Of a stretch of 64,000 nucleotides of DNA, positions 39,193 to 48,136 are shown one piece after another (the stretch's first letter is position 1; each line of letters begins with the position of its first letter). A program made the translations under genes and the position numbers. Where the stretch lies: assembly GCF_002879865.1 (NCBI RefSeq), contig NZ_PNXY01000002.1:372001-436000 (forward strand), in the 5' to 3' direction. Origin of the DNA: Paraburkholderia rhynchosiae. Its GTDB lineage: Bacteria > Pseudomonadota > Gammaproteobacteria > Burkholderiales > Burkholderiaceae. The notes under the pieces were generated by a model. The model saw nothing but the letters and a program-made list of their open reading frames with translations. It did no database searches and was not told where the DNA came from.

Positions 39193-40098
39193 ATGATCGA
39201 ACTGGAGACGTTTGCCGCGGTGGTCGAACATCGCAGCTTCGCGCAGGCGGCGGTTGCGTTGAATATCTCCTCTGCTGCAGCGACGCGCCGCGTGAAGCGG
39301 CTCGAACAGTCGATCGGGGCGCTGCTGCTGATTCGCGAACCGACGGTGATGCCGACGAAAGCGGGCGAAGACGTGTTTCGTCATTTCATGGCGGTCCGGC
39401 TTCAGGAAGATGACCTGCTGCGGCGTGTCACGCCGGGGAAAGCGGCGACAACAGCGCTTGCCCTTGCCGTCAACGCCGATTCGCTTGCCACCTGGTTTGA
39501 GCCGGTCACGCGTGAGCTGGCGCAACACCATGTGGCGCTGGAGATCGTCGTGGACGACCAGGACCATACGCTCGAGGCACTGGCGCGCGGCGACGTCAAG
39601 GGCTTCCTGTCCACGCAACCGGAACCGGTGGTCGATCGTTTCGTGGCGGAGCCGGTCGGACAGATGCGCTATCAGTGTGTCGCTACACCCGGATTCGCCC
39701 GCCAACATTTCGCCGGTGGTCTGACCTTGCCGGGGGTGCTCGAGGCCACCGCCATCCTGTTTGACCGCAAGGACACCCTGCACGATGTGTTTCTAGGGTT
39801 GCATTTCGGGGTGACGGTCGGCCGGTACCCCCGACACTATTTTCCTTCGCCGGCGGCCTTGCTCAATGCGATCCTGGACGAGCTCGGTTACGGGCTGGTT
39901 CCCGCCATGCAGGCGGAGCCGCTGGTCCGTGGTGGCAGACTGGTGGCGCTCGCCCCCGGGCACGACCTGATGCTCGATCTTTACTGGCATCACTGGGAGC
40001 AGGAGCCCGAGCCGCTTGCGACGATCAGCGCACTGGTCATGGCAGCGGCGCGGCGGAGTCTGGTTCAGCCGGTCCCGGGGCGAGAGCGCGCCAGTTGA
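39193..40098 (+). CDS. LysR-family regulator of the ArgP (IciA) type
   Basis: 301 residues starting MIELETFAAVVEHRSFAQAA, with an HTH reading VALNISSAAATRRVKRLEQS. The effector domain patterns ALAVNADSLATWFEP and VVDDQDHTLEALARGDVKGF are specific to ArgP, the lysine/arginine-sensing regulator of the arginine exporter gene argO and other genes. Here the downstream gene is a convergent permease rather than an argO-type exporter, so the target is unclear. A GGAGGAGG stretch lies about 20 bases upstream of the ATG. Confidence 0.92.
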   Translation: MIELETFAAVVEHRSFAQAAVALNISSAAATRRVKRLEQSIGALLLIREPTVMPTKAGEDVFRHFMAVRLQEDDLLRRVTPGKAATTALALAVNADSLATWFEPVTRELAQHHVALEIVVDDQDHTLEALARGDVKGFLSTQPEPVVDRFVAEPVGQMRYQCVATPGFARQHFAGGLTLPGVLEATAILFDRKDTLHDVFLGLHFGVTVGRYPRHYFPSPAALLNAILDELGYGLVPAMQAEPLVRGGRLVALAPGHDLMLDLYWHHWEQEPEPLATISALVMAAARRSLVQPVPGRERAS

Positions 40099-40128
40099 CG
40101 GAGCGTTGCGACTCGCGTGATCCAGGCA

Positions 40129-40159
40129 GTGATCGCGTCACTGTGAAAGTTGCGATCAC
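40129..40159. terminator. Possible hairpin between convergent genes
   Basis: Perfect 8-bp arms GTGATCGC and GCGATCAC with a 15-base loop lie between the stops of the ArgP-like gene and the convergent permease. No T-run follows, so a terminator role is uncertain. Confidence 0.35.
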
Positions 40160-40276
40160 CGGCGACGTTGTGGGCCTCGGCGTGCTGGCTTGTCGACCGG
40201 TTGATGGTGCCGGTTGGTCGCTACATGGCTAACACGCAGGAGCACGATCGGGGCGCGTTCGGGTCGCCAGGCGATT

Positions 40277-41515
40277 CTATGACCGCGCGCGCCCGAGTAA
40301 CGGCGCGAACTGCCATGCGACCGGCACACAGGCGGAGGCGAGCAGCCCTGCCGGAAGCGGGAGCCAACCGGGCAGATTGCCGATACCGGTCCAGTTCATT
40401 ACCGAAACGAGCAGGGAAACGATGGTGCCAGACAGCAACATCGCTGATGCACAGCGCGGGGGGATCTGTCGACCACTCTCGTGGAAGACGAACAGCAACC
40501 CGACGGCCGCAACATAGACGATGTTCAGTGAAACGATGGTCGACACAATCGCCTGACCATCAGTCGCGATTGCGCAGCCAATGGCGATGATCAGCAGGCG
40601 CGACGCGTAGCCGTAGCGACCATCGCCGGCATGCAGGCCCTCAAGTGCCGATGACATCGCGCGTGTGATCGCGGTCCCTGATCCGAGAGCAGAAAGCAGG
40701 ATCACGCCGATGCAAACGGGTCCCATCGCCCCACTCGTTTGCAGCATGATCCACGGGATCGCGCTCGCGGTGTCCGTCAGGCCGGACAGCTGGCCGGCGT
40801 GAAGCGCCGCGATAACTGTTGCGGCCGGGAGAAACCCGGTCACCACGAGCAAGACGCTCGCGAACACGCAGCCTAGCCACGCATCTCGTGGTCGGCGTGC
40901 AGCGATGACGAACTGTTGATAGTCCGATCCTGTGATCACCAGAAACCCGACTGCCGCGGTGGTCACCAGTGTTTCGGCGCGTGGCGCGGCGCGTGTTTCC
41001 TGGATAAAGGACGGCCAAGCATGGAGGTACACGGTTAGCCCGTTCGAACCAACAAGCGCATGCACGAGTGCGATGTTCGTTGCGAGCAGGCAGCACGCGA
41101 AGAGCGTTGCCGCCATGCCGAGGTCGATGGAGGACATGACCAGCAGCGCCGCGGCGATCACCGCCAGTGCATGGGTTGCCGGCAGTCCCGTCGCGACAAG
41201 CACGGCGATACCGCCATGGATCTGGGCGGCCAGCACGCCGGACATCCAGACGAGCGAGAGGAGCGCGACGAGCTTGCGCACGACGGGACCGTAACGCTCG
41301 CCCAACACGTCCCAGATGAGTTCGCGTCCCCGCCAGAGCGCTGGTGCGGCCAGCGCCAGCGCGAGCATGCCCAGTGCGGTGACGATCGCATACAGGCTGC
41401 CCGCCATACCAGCATGGAGTGCCATTTCGCCGGAACCGAGCAGGAATGCCACACCGTAGCTTGCCGAGACCAGCAGCGCAGCCACGTGGACCGCACCGAG
41501 ATTACGCTGCAACAT
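40277..41515 (-). CDS. Sodium:solute symporter-like permease
   Basis: 412 residues with about 12 hydrophobic segments, of the LeuT-fold type seen in sodium:solute symporters. Patterns include ASYGVAFLLGSGEMALHAGM in the first helices and TGSDYQQFVIAARRPRDAW in the middle, a motif found in SSS-family transporters. The ATG at 41515 is chosen because GGAGG lies 6 bases upstream; an ATG at 41527 is possible. It overlaps the end of the desaturase gene by 14 bases, so the two genes are translationally coupled. The substrate is unknown. Confidence 0.78.
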   Translation of the reverse strand: MLQRNLGAVHVAALLVSASYGVAFLLGSGEMALHAGMAGSLYAIVTALGMLALALAAPALWRGRELIWDVLGERYGPVVRKLVALLSLVWMSGVLAAQIHGGIAVLVATGLPATHALAVIAAALLVMSSIDLGMAATLFACCLLATNIALVHALVGSNGLTVYLHAWPSFIQETRAAPRAETLVTTAAVGFLVITGSDYQQFVIAARRPRDAWLGCVFASVLLVVTGFLPAATVIAALHAGQLSGLTDTASAIPWIMLQTSGAMGPVCIGVILLSALGSGTAITRAMSSALEGLHAGDGRYGYASRLLIIAIGCAIATDGQAIVSTIVSLNIVYVAAVGLLFVFHESGRQIPPRCASAMLLSGTIVSLLVSVMNWTGIGNLPGWLPLPAGLLASACVPVAWQFAPLLGRARS

Positions 41516-42455
41516 TTTCGCCTCCATGGACTTCCCATTCACGCACGACTGCATCAGGGCCGCGAAAATACGCGTGGCAGACTCTGGCCGCGCCGGCGAA
41601 GACAGGCAATGCCAGCAGCTCGCGTTGCGCATGTGCGAGGCGGTGATAGGGAATCGACGGCATCAGGTGATGCGTGAGGTGGTAGCCGTTGTTGTGCGGG
41701 TGAATGATCCGCCGCCATAGACTGCGGGAAGAAGCGTCGCGCGTGTAGCTGAAGATCCCGCCTCGCTCCAGACCAAAGTGGTCGCACAGCTCACGAAACG
41801 TCGTGATCGCGTGAAAGGCAGTGGCTCTCGCCAGCATCCATATGCCGAAGAAAAGCGCCGCCGGGTAAACGCCCCATACAAGCGTTATGGCACCCAGTAC
41901 GGCGGCCCACCATCCGGCCATGCCGAAGCGCTGCATCCAGCTGAGCCTCGACAGATGCAGATGCCCGAACGTCGAGCTCGACCAGGCCGCTGGCGCGAGC
42001 AGAACCTTGAAAAACGGCTGCCACCAGCGTTCGCCGGGATTCGGACGAACGGCGATGTAGTCAGGATCGCGCGCCGGGTCGCCGAGCCACGCATGATGGC
42101 GGGCGTGGAGCTCACGATAGAGCGCAAGGCTGTTGAAGAGCGCCGGTTCGATGAAGAGGCGCGCGAGGGCATCATTGAGGCGAGATGAGCGGGCAAGATT
42201 GCGGTGCGCGGCGTCGTGCAGCAGGTTGCCGAGCGCACGCTGCCGGTTACCGACCCATGCAACGATCGCCGGCGCCGACCACCATCCAAGGCGCTGCAGG
42301 ATCAGCATGGCGGCGGTGATGCTCATCCAGTCGAATACGATATCGACGACGACATGGATTACGTCGGGCGATGTCATGGCACGGTGAATCATGTTCCACT
42401 CTGGAAACGCGGAGCGGATCAGATCCTGGTCCCGGATCACGGCGCGACTATTCAT
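41502..42455 (-). CDS. Fatty acid desaturase-family protein
   Basis: 317 residues from the ATG at 42455 (GCGAGGT upstream). Three histidine boxes are visible: HDAAHR, HARHH, and NGYHLTHHLMP near the C-terminus, as in membrane di-iron desaturases/hydroxylases. Several hydrophobic segments lie between them. Members insert double bonds in fatty acyl chains or hydroxylate lipids at the inner membrane. Being coupled to a permease is unusual, and small-molecule desaturases or hydroxylases with these boxes exist (for example carotenoid or alkyl amine oxygenases), so the substrate should be left open. Confidence 0.9.
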   Translation of the reverse strand: MNSRAVIRDQDLIRSAFPEWNMIHRAMTSPDVIHVVVDIVFDWMSITAAMLILQRLGWWSAPAIVAWVGNRQRALGNLLHDAAHRNLARSSRLNDALARLFIEPALFNSLALYRELHARHHAWLGDPARDPDYIAVRPNPGERWWQPFFKVLLAPAAWSSSTFGHLHLSRLSWMQRFGMAGWWAAVLGAITLVWGVYPAALFFGIWMLARATAFHAITTFRELCDHFGLERGGIFSYTRDASSRSLWRRIIHPHNNGYHLTHHLMPSIPYHRLAHAQRELLALPVFAGAARVCHAYFRGPDAVVREWEVHGGENVAA

Positions 42456-42788
42456 GGATACCTCGCATGGGTCAGTTCGCAAGGAAGACAATCACGTCGT
42501 CCGCAGCGGACGCGAACTGCGCGGCAGGCGGACGGGCGAAAACACAACTGAGTTTTGATCTTACGAAAGGAGGGGGCCGGTCGGTCACGCGTTGCGCAAA
42601 TATTCGTACAGTTGCATTTTCGGCAGCGGCATGCGCGATGGGCCTCCTTCCTTGCCGGCTGTTTCCGGCGGCAAGGAAATGAACGGCGCGAGTGTGAACG
42701 GGCAGACACCTGTGCGTTACGCTTCAGGGATATTGGGCGTGTGGGTCAATGCCTGGTAGAACTGCGTAACGTCACGCGATAAGACGCA
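42456..42788. other. Upstream region of the desaturase operon
   Basis: No gene recognised. An interrupted inverted repeat (AAGGAGG...CCTCCTT, about 42565 and 42640) is seen but of unknown meaning. Confidence 0.35.
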
Positions 42789-43001
42789 GTGAGCTTTGAA
42801 GAAGCACTGAACAGACAGGCGGTCCGGTGGCGTTGTAGCGTCAATTTGCGTGCTGTGTTGTCACGTGCCCTGTATGGAATCCGCGGCGACGCGGTGCTTG
42901 CCTATGACGATGGCCGCAGGCAGTGTTACTGGCAACCGTTGTCATGGTGTCAACAGGATTGCGTCGTGGACTTGGCGAATCAAGGCACCATCACGGGGTG
43001 A
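42789..43001 (+). CDS. Possible small hypothetical protein
   Basis: 70 codons from a GTG start. The middle (GDAVLAYDDGRRQCYWQPLS, then WCQQDCVVDLANQGTI) looks like a folded small protein rather than random translation, but the ribosome binding site is weak and no family is recognised. Treat as tentative. Confidence 0.35.
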   Translation: MSFEEALNRQAVRWRCSVNLRAVLSRALYGIRGDAVLAYDDGRRQCYWQPLSWCQQDCVVDLANQGTITG

Positions 43002-43095
43002 TGCCGTATCGTGCGGAGCATTGATCAAGGGGCCGCAGGATTTTCACGAATCAGCGTGCTGGCCAGGCCCAGAGCCAGGAACGGAACGTACACGG

Positions 43096-43308
43096 CTATG
43101 ATGGTCCGCCGTCATCGACCGGTTCCGTCGAGAGGTGGATCTGAAACCCGATGGGTACCTGCTGTGCAATGACGAGTTCGAGACGGATATGTATGTCGGG
43201 TGCCGACGGGATTTTTGCGGCATGCCCGCCACGCGCAAGCAGGGCATCCTTCTCGATCTCGGTTGCCAGTTGATCGAGTTCCTTGCTGATTTCTTCCCGG
43301 CGTCCCAT
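43096..43308 (-). CDS. Small hypothetical protein
   Basis: 70 residues from an ATG at 43308 preceded by GGGAGAATGG. The N-terminus is a charged helix (GRREEISKELDQLATEIEKD) and the rest reads IHIRLELVIAQQVPIGFQIH, suggesting a small alpha/beta protein. No family is recognised. The plus-strand frames over the same bases look like its shadow. Confidence 0.5.
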   Translation of the reverse strand: MGRREEISKELDQLATEIEKDALLARGGHAAKIPSAPDIHIRLELVIAQQVPIGFQIHLSTEPVDDGGPS

Positions 43309-43444
43309 TCCATTCTCCCGACCGATGGCGATATCGCAGGCGTTTTCACGCATGCGCTAAAAGGCGTTACGTCGGAAGATTAATGTTCGCCCGATGTTGA
43401 CGGGCGCCGTTGCAGAATTGTTCCCGCTGCTGACCTGGGCGCAA

Positions 43445-43882
43445 TCATCGCGTCAGGCGACCGATGCGTGAATCCTTCAGGATCTGCTCGGCGCTCTCGC
43501 CCAGCAACTGGCACTGCTCGTAGAGCAGGCCAATGAGTCGCGCCTTTTTCTTCGCATCGAGTGGCGCCTCTAGACGCTGTTCGATCCGTTCGACGGAGAC
43601 CAGCACGCTGTCGAGCGTCTTCTGGTCGAGCCGGTACCGCACATCCCGGTCGAGAATCATGCTGCCGTCGCCTGACAGCAGCCAGACGGGATCGACTGAA
43701 AACCGCTCGTATAGCCCGCGCAGCAGTTCGATCGGGATCGCACGCTCCCCGCGCTCGTAATTGGCATAGGCGCGCAGAGACAGCCCGAGCTGCCGGGCCA
43801 TCTTGTCCTGCGACAGGCCGAGATGCTCGCGCACCTGTGCAACCCGCTGATGAGAGTCTTCGTGATCAGTGGTGCTTGACAT
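43445..43882 (-). CDS. XRE-family transcriptional regulator
   Basis: 145 residues. An N-terminal Cro/CI-type HTH occupies about residues 12-70: RVAQVREHLGLSQDKMARQL followed by GLSLRAYANYERGERAIP. The C-terminal part is helical (SVLVSVERIEQRLEAPLDAK) and may dimerise. It is divergent from the small HTH gene and ParA operon, with a clear sigma-70 promoter at 43919-43946 on its own strand. It probably represses this intergenic region and thereby the maintenance operon of the element. Confidence 0.92.
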   Translation of the reverse strand: MSSTTDHEDSHQRVAQVREHLGLSQDKMARQLGLSLRAYANYERGERAIPIELLRGLYERFSVDPVWLLSGDGSMILDRDVRYRLDQKTLDSVLVSVERIEQRLEAPLDAKKKARLIGLLYEQCQLLGESAEQILKDSRIGRLTR

Positions 43883-43918
43883 GTCTGTCTCACATTCCTA
43901 GAGTGATCGTGTGCCTTG

Positions 43919-43946
43919 ATTATAGGTACATTCGAGTAATAGACAA
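43919..43946 (-). promoter_or_regulatory. Sigma-70 promoter of the XRE gene
   Basis: On the minus strand: -35 TTGTCT (43941-43946), 16-base spacer, perfect -10 TATAAT (43919-43924). The spacer holds a near-palindrome (TACTCGAATGTA), a plausible operator for autoregulation. Confidence 0.7.
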
Positions 43947-44015
43947 TCCTGGACGTACCCGAACGAAATGAGCTCTCGCTGGACGGGTGGTGCGTCGAGG
44001 TGCCGTGGAGGGAAA

Positions 44016-44276
44016 GTGACAAGCAGGCGCTTCTACACGCTGGAAGAGATTGCGCGAGAGCTGCATATCGCGCCGGCGACAGCACGCAACCGCCTGACGC
44101 TCGGGCTGCCGATGCCACCGTCAATTCGCGTGGGGCGCCGGCGTCTTTTTCCGGTCGACCAGTATGAAAAGTGGATCGCCTCGCAACTGACGCACTCCGG
44201 TGGAAACGAGGCCGCCGGAGACGTCACCGAGGACGGCAGTCGCGATCCATACGGGCCGTCTCACGATCCGACGTAG
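44016..44276 (+). CDS. Small winged-helix DNA-binding protein (excisionase/MerR-like)
   Basis: 86 residues from a GTG at 44016 with GGAGGGAAA directly upstream. The sequence RRFYTLEEIARELHIAPATA, then RNRLTLGLPMPPSIRVGRRR and LFPVDQYEKWIA, is a helix-turn-helix with the wing typical of AlpA/excisionase-like small proteins. It precedes ParA by 66 bp and is probably in the same transcription unit. It may act as transcription factor or directionality factor for the element. Confidence 0.82.
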   Translation: MTSRRFYTLEEIARELHIAPATARNRLTLGLPMPPSIRVGRRRLFPVDQYEKWIASQLTHSGGNEAAGDVTEDGSRDPYGPSHDPT

Positions 44277-44342
44277 CGACCATATTCTTTTTCATTAACT
44301 GAATTTCCACTCAAGCGATGACGCTGTACTGGATCTCCCACC

Positions 44343-45221
44343 GTGCCGGTAGTTATCTCCTTCGTCTCCACCAAAGGCGGCGTCGGTAAGACGACCGTCG
44401 CCGCCAATCTTGGCGGCCTGCTCGCAGCCTTCGGCTTGAAGGTTCTCGCGATCGATGCAGATGTCCAGCCGAGTCTAAGTAAGTTCTTTCCCGTCCATTA
44501 CCGTTCATCGCAAGGTCTGACAGCAGTCGTGACTTCGGGCGGCAATCCGTCGGCCGACTGTATCAGCCGCACGATTTTCTCCAATCTCGATCTGGTCTAT
44601 TCCGATACGCCCGATGCTGCACTGCAGGCCTGGCTCAATCGCCGTGAGGATCGCCTGATGATCCTGCGCCGGGCGATGCGCAGTCCGCTTGTCGACCCTT
44701 ATGACGTAGTGCTGATCGACACGCAGGGTGCGGTGGGTGAATTGCAGAAGTCTGCCGCGATGGCGGCAGACGTGATGGTGTCGCCCGTCAAGCCGGATGC
44801 GCTGAGTGCCGGTGAGTTCGCCACGGGCACGATCGCGATGCTCGACGAGCTGAACCGGCTGGCCGACCTCGGCGCATCGTTCCGTTCGGGCGACCTGCTT
44901 GCGCTGATCAACGCACACGAGCGCACCACCAATGCGCGGGCGCTCGCGGCAGTACTGCGGCAGCGGTTTGCCGGACACGCGAAGGTCAGGGTGCTCGACA
45001 CCGTGATCCCGTCAGCGGCCGCGTACGCGGCGGCGGCGACCGCACGCGTCCCGGTACACGACTTCGATCGTCGCCGGCGGTTCGGGAATTCCGCGTGGAA
45101 CGTCATGCACCGTGTCGCATGGGAATTGTTTCCGTCGCTTGCGAACGTCTATGCCGGTGCGCCGCAATGTTCGACGGGCGAGACCGGGGCCGGCGGCATC
45201 CGGCAGGGGGCGGTCGCATGA
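44343..45221 (+). CDS. parA: ParA-family ATPase
   Basis: 292 residues from a GTG start. The deviant Walker A STKGGVGKTTVAANLGG (residues about 9-25) and VLAIDADVQPSLSKFF define the ParA/Soj group; Walker B is VVLIDTQGAVGEL. It lacks an N-terminal HTH, as in the chromosomal/ICE type Ib-like ParA proteins. With ParB it would secure inheritance of the element. Its stop overlaps the ParB start (ATGA), so both are made together. Confidence 0.95.
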   Translation: MPVVISFVSTKGGVGKTTVAANLGGLLAAFGLKVLAIDADVQPSLSKFFPVHYRSSQGLTAVVTSGGNPSADCISRTIFSNLDLVYSDTPDAALQAWLNRREDRLMILRRAMRSPLVDPYDVVLIDTQGAVGELQKSAAMAADVMVSPVKPDALSAGEFATGTIAMLDELNRLADLGASFRSGDLLALINAHERTTNARALAAVLRQRFAGHAKVRVLDTVIPSAAAYAAAATARVPVHDFDRRRRFGNSAWNVMHRVAWELFPSLANVYAGAPQCSTGETGAGGIRQGAVA

Positions 45222-47002
45222 ACGTGTCGGACAAGCCGCTCAGTGAGGCGCGCGAAGCGCTCGCTGCCCAGCGCCTGGACGTGTCCCCGCCGGGCGCTCA
45301 GACGCCCGATCCGCAACTCACATCGGTGGTCCGGCTGAAGATCACCGATGTGATGGTCTATGAGCGCAATCCGCGGCGCGCGTCGCACGAGCGCATCGTC
45401 GAACTCAAGGAGTCGATCCGGGTGAACGGCATCGAGCAGATCGTGACGGTGACCCGCCGTCCAGGCGAGACGCGCTACGTGGTGGCGAAGGGCGGCAATT
45501 CGCGCGTGACGGCAGCGACGGCCCTTCACGATGAAACCCGCGACGAACGCTTCCTTTACTACGACTTTATCTACGTGCTGTATCCCGGTGAGGCGAAGCT
45601 GCTGGCGGCGCACCTGCGCGAGAATGACCAGCGCGCCGACCTCTGCTTCTGGGACAAGGCGAATGGCTATCTAGCGCTTAAGACCGATCTCGAAGCCGAA
45701 CGTAGCGAGACGCTGTCGTTACGTGAATTCTCCCGGCTGCTTGAACAGGAAGGGGCACCGGTGAGCCATGTGCTGCTCTCGCTCTTCCAGTTCGCGGTCG
45801 ACCGTCTCTCCGGGCTTGGACCTGCGACGGCGTATCTGAGCCGGCGCGCGCTCGTCGATGTGATCCAGCCGGGTATCGGCATGCTGCTGCGCCTCACGAG
45901 GCGCCTCGGCTTCGACGATCAGTGGTTGCAGGTGCGGGTGATCGATCCGCAACTGACCGGCATCGCCGCCCGCTGCAATCCGGACAACCCGGATGCGGCC
46001 GGCACGCTGGCGCAGCCTGCACCATTTGATGCTGCGCAGCTGGTCGACGGATTGAAACAACGGCTGGCAGGCGAGCTCGGCGTGCCGCGCGACGCGATGG
46101 ACCGGATGTGTCATCTGCTGGAGCGCACACCGAACGCTGCCGGTGATGACTTACGTGAAGTCGGTGGCATGCCGGGTGAGCGACGTGAATCTTCATCGAT
46201 CGCATCCGATGTCGACGCGAATCGTGCAGCGACCACACCGGATCCTTCGGCCTCGTCGGGACCCGTGAGGTTGACCCGGTTCGACGAACAGCCTCGCGCC
46301 ACGCCGGCTGCGGATGGAACCGTGCCACGCCCGACCTGTGTCGGGCAACGGCGTGGCGAGTCAGTCGTGTCGACGGCTGCTCCGCAACGCGCACCGGATA
46401 ACCCATCCACGGTGGTGACTGACGACGTTCGCCGGGACAGCGCGCTGCACGCTGCGTCTTCTTCAAACCAGGGTGAGCTTTTCCGGGAAGCGGTGCTGAC
46501 TTTCGCACGAACCTGCGGTCTCGATGGCTGCGTACGCGACGCACCCGCATTGCCCTACGGATTCATGGTCGAGCCACCGCCGCCGGAAAGACCGCGCTTC
46601 TCGCCCGGTGTCGCGCCTGGGTTGTCGCCCGGCGTCGGCGCGCAGCGTGACGAAGAGATGCTCAACCGGTATCTCGGCTGGTGGTGGCTCGTGAGCCTGT
46701 CACGGCAAAACACCGCAACGGGCATCGCGCGCGTTCCCTCCGGGAGTCTCTTCGCACAGATGGCCCGCGATGACGAGACGTGGAACCGCACCTGTGACGC
46801 GAGCGTCGGCGAGCCGTTGCTCGCCGACCGCATGGACGTGATGTTCGACGTGATGCTCAATCCGGATCACCCGATCGGTCAATGGTGGGACGAGGTCATT
46901 CGCGCGGCGCGCGCATTCCGGGCGGCGTGCCCCGAGCGCTTTGCACCAGCGCGCTGGCCCGAACCGGGTGCAGACGAGCGGCTTCAGCGGGGAGGGGCGT
47001 GA
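45218..47002 (+). CDS. parB: ParB-family partition protein of ICE type
   Basis: 594 residues from the ATG at 45218 that overlaps the parA stop. The N-terminal ParB/sulfiredoxin-like nuclease domain is seen in ITDVMVYERNPRRASHERIV, then ELKESIRVNGIEQIVTVTRR and YVVAKGGNSRVTAATAL. Residues about 330-480 are a low-complexity linker, and a conserved C-terminal domain follows (RYLGWWWLVSLSRQNTATGI). Such large ParB proteins are typical of PFGI-1/SPI-7-like integrative elements. Its DNA site is not known; palindromes at 48978 and 49842 are candidates. Confidence 0.92.
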   Translation: MNVSDKPLSEAREALAAQRLDVSPPGAQTPDPQLTSVVRLKITDVMVYERNPRRASHERIVELKESIRVNGIEQIVTVTRRPGETRYVVAKGGNSRVTAATALHDETRDERFLYYDFIYVLYPGEAKLLAAHLRENDQRADLCFWDKANGYLALKTDLEAERSETLSLREFSRLLEQEGAPVSHVLLSLFQFAVDRLSGLGPATAYLSRRALVDVIQPGIGMLLRLTRRLGFDDQWLQVRVIDPQLTGIAARCNPDNPDAAGTLAQPAPFDAAQLVDGLKQRLAGELGVPRDAMDRMCHLLERTPNAAGDDLREVGGMPGERRESSSIASDVDANRAATTPDPSASSGPVRLTRFDEQPRATPAADGTVPRPTCVGQRRGESVVSTAAPQRAPDNPSTVVTDDVRRDSALHAASSSNQGELFREAVLTFARTCGLDGCVRDAPALPYGFMVEPPPPERPRFSPGVAPGLSPGVGAQRDEEMLNRYLGWWWLVSLSRQNTATGIARVPSGSLFAQMARDDETWNRTCDASVGEPLLADRMDVMFDVMLNPDHPIGQWWDEVIRAARAFRAACPERFAPARWPEPGADERLQRGGA

Positions 47003-47652
47003 TGGACAACGCTTTCCTGCGGCTGGAGAGCGAAGCGCTCGAGCATTTCGTGCTGCTCGAGCTGATCGCGTGTGCTTGCATGACAGATCGGTATGTCATC
47101 GCAGGACATCAGGATAACGAAGTTTCATGTGGAACAGCGTCGCCGCATCGGACATCGTTGACAGATCGGCTACCGGGCGCAATCAGGCGTGTGCTCGGTG
47201 ATGCCCGTTCGCCGGCGCTCGTGCACGATCTGCTGGGCGCCGGTGCACTGCGTGTTTTTGTGGATGCCGGCGCGTTGCAGCGCCGCTGCGAACTGATTGA
47301 GCGGCAGTGGCGCGATCGGGACCTGTTGCGCGCCTTTGTGGAGCGGCAGGCCAGTATTCCGATGATCCGAACGTTTTTCCGCACCACCACCCGCGCAACG
47401 ATCGCGCAGCTGCGCGCCGAACTCAATGTCGCCGCGCCGACGAAACCGCGTGCGCTGTCGCGCTCCGGAATGGATCTGCTGTTCGATGCGTGGGCCAGTC
47501 TGAAAGACATCGGCGACCTGCGCGAACGCTATCTGGCGCTGCATGAGCAATGCGACGGGCAATGGTCGCTCGCGACGCTTTTCGCGGCGCTCGATGCGGA
47601 CACCGGCGAGCTTGCCCCACCTTCTTCCCATCAGGAGTCTGACCATGTATGA
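47002..47652 (+). CDS. DUF2857-like protein of ICE maintenance operon
   Basis: 216 residues from the ATG at 47002, which overlaps the parB stop by one base and has GGAGGGG upstream. The sequence is helical with the block HDLLGAGALRVFVDAGALQR, then IRTFFRTTTRATIAQLRAEL resembling an HTH. The position right after ParB and the size fit the DUF2857 family conserved in ICEs of the PFGI-1/clc type; assignment rests largely on this order. The role is unknown, perhaps regulation or replication of the excised form. Confidence 0.75.
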   Translation: MDNAFLRLESEALEHFVLLELIACACMTDRYVIAGHQDNEVSCGTASPHRTSLTDRLPGAIRRVLGDARSPALVHDLLGAGALRVFVDAGALQRRCELIERQWRDRDLLRAFVERQASIPMIRTFFRTTTRATIAQLRAELNVAAPTKPRALSRSGMDLLFDAWASLKDIGDLRERYLALHEQCDGQWSLATLFAALDADTGELAPPSSHQESDHV

Positions 47653-48136
47653 CATGCGACTTGATCCGCAGGGCAACCTGCTGCCCGGCAAGACCTGGGA
47701 TGATTCACCTGGACTGCCGCCTGCCGAAGCCGAAATGGTGCTCTCGATGCTCGACGTGCCGATCACGATAGACCGCTGTTTCGTCGAGGTCTGTGGCGAC
47801 CTCGCCGCGGCCGCCATGCTCACGGAACTGTCGACGGTTGAGAGCGAGACGGGACGTCACCATGACTGGCTTCAGGTCGCGGTTGACGAGTTCGCGCGCA
47901 GACTGGCGCTCACTGAGTCGCAGCAGCGCGCGGCGCGGCGACTGCTCCGGTCGAAAGGCCTGATCGCGCATCGTCGGCGCAAGACGCTGCTGGCGGATGA
48001 GTTCCGTATCCTCTGGCCGGCTGTGCTCGCGCTGCTTCAGCGCAAGGCGCAGGAGCGCACCGCGCATATTGTCTGGCCCCCTGTACGTCCCGATCAGCCG
48101 CAACAGCTGAACCAGCCAGAGGAGGTCCAGTCATGA
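47645..48136 (+). CDS. Winged-helix-like protein in the replication operon
   Basis: 163 residues from the ATG at 47645, overlapping the upstream gene by 8 bases and the downstream gene by 4. The middle reads SQQRAARRLLRSKGLIAHRR, an HTH-like pair of helices ending in a basic stretch, much like the winged helices of plasmid replication proteins. No named family is recognised. Tight coupling to both neighbours suggests a joint function in replication or its control. Confidence 0.7.
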   Translation: MYDMRLDPQGNLLPGKTWDDSPGLPPAEAEMVLSMLDVPITIDRCFVEVCGDLAAAAMLTELSTVESETGRHHDWLQVAVDEFARRLALTESQQRAARRLLRSKGLIAHRRRKTLLADEFRILWPAVLALLQRKAQERTAHIVWPPVRPDQPQQLNQPEEVQS

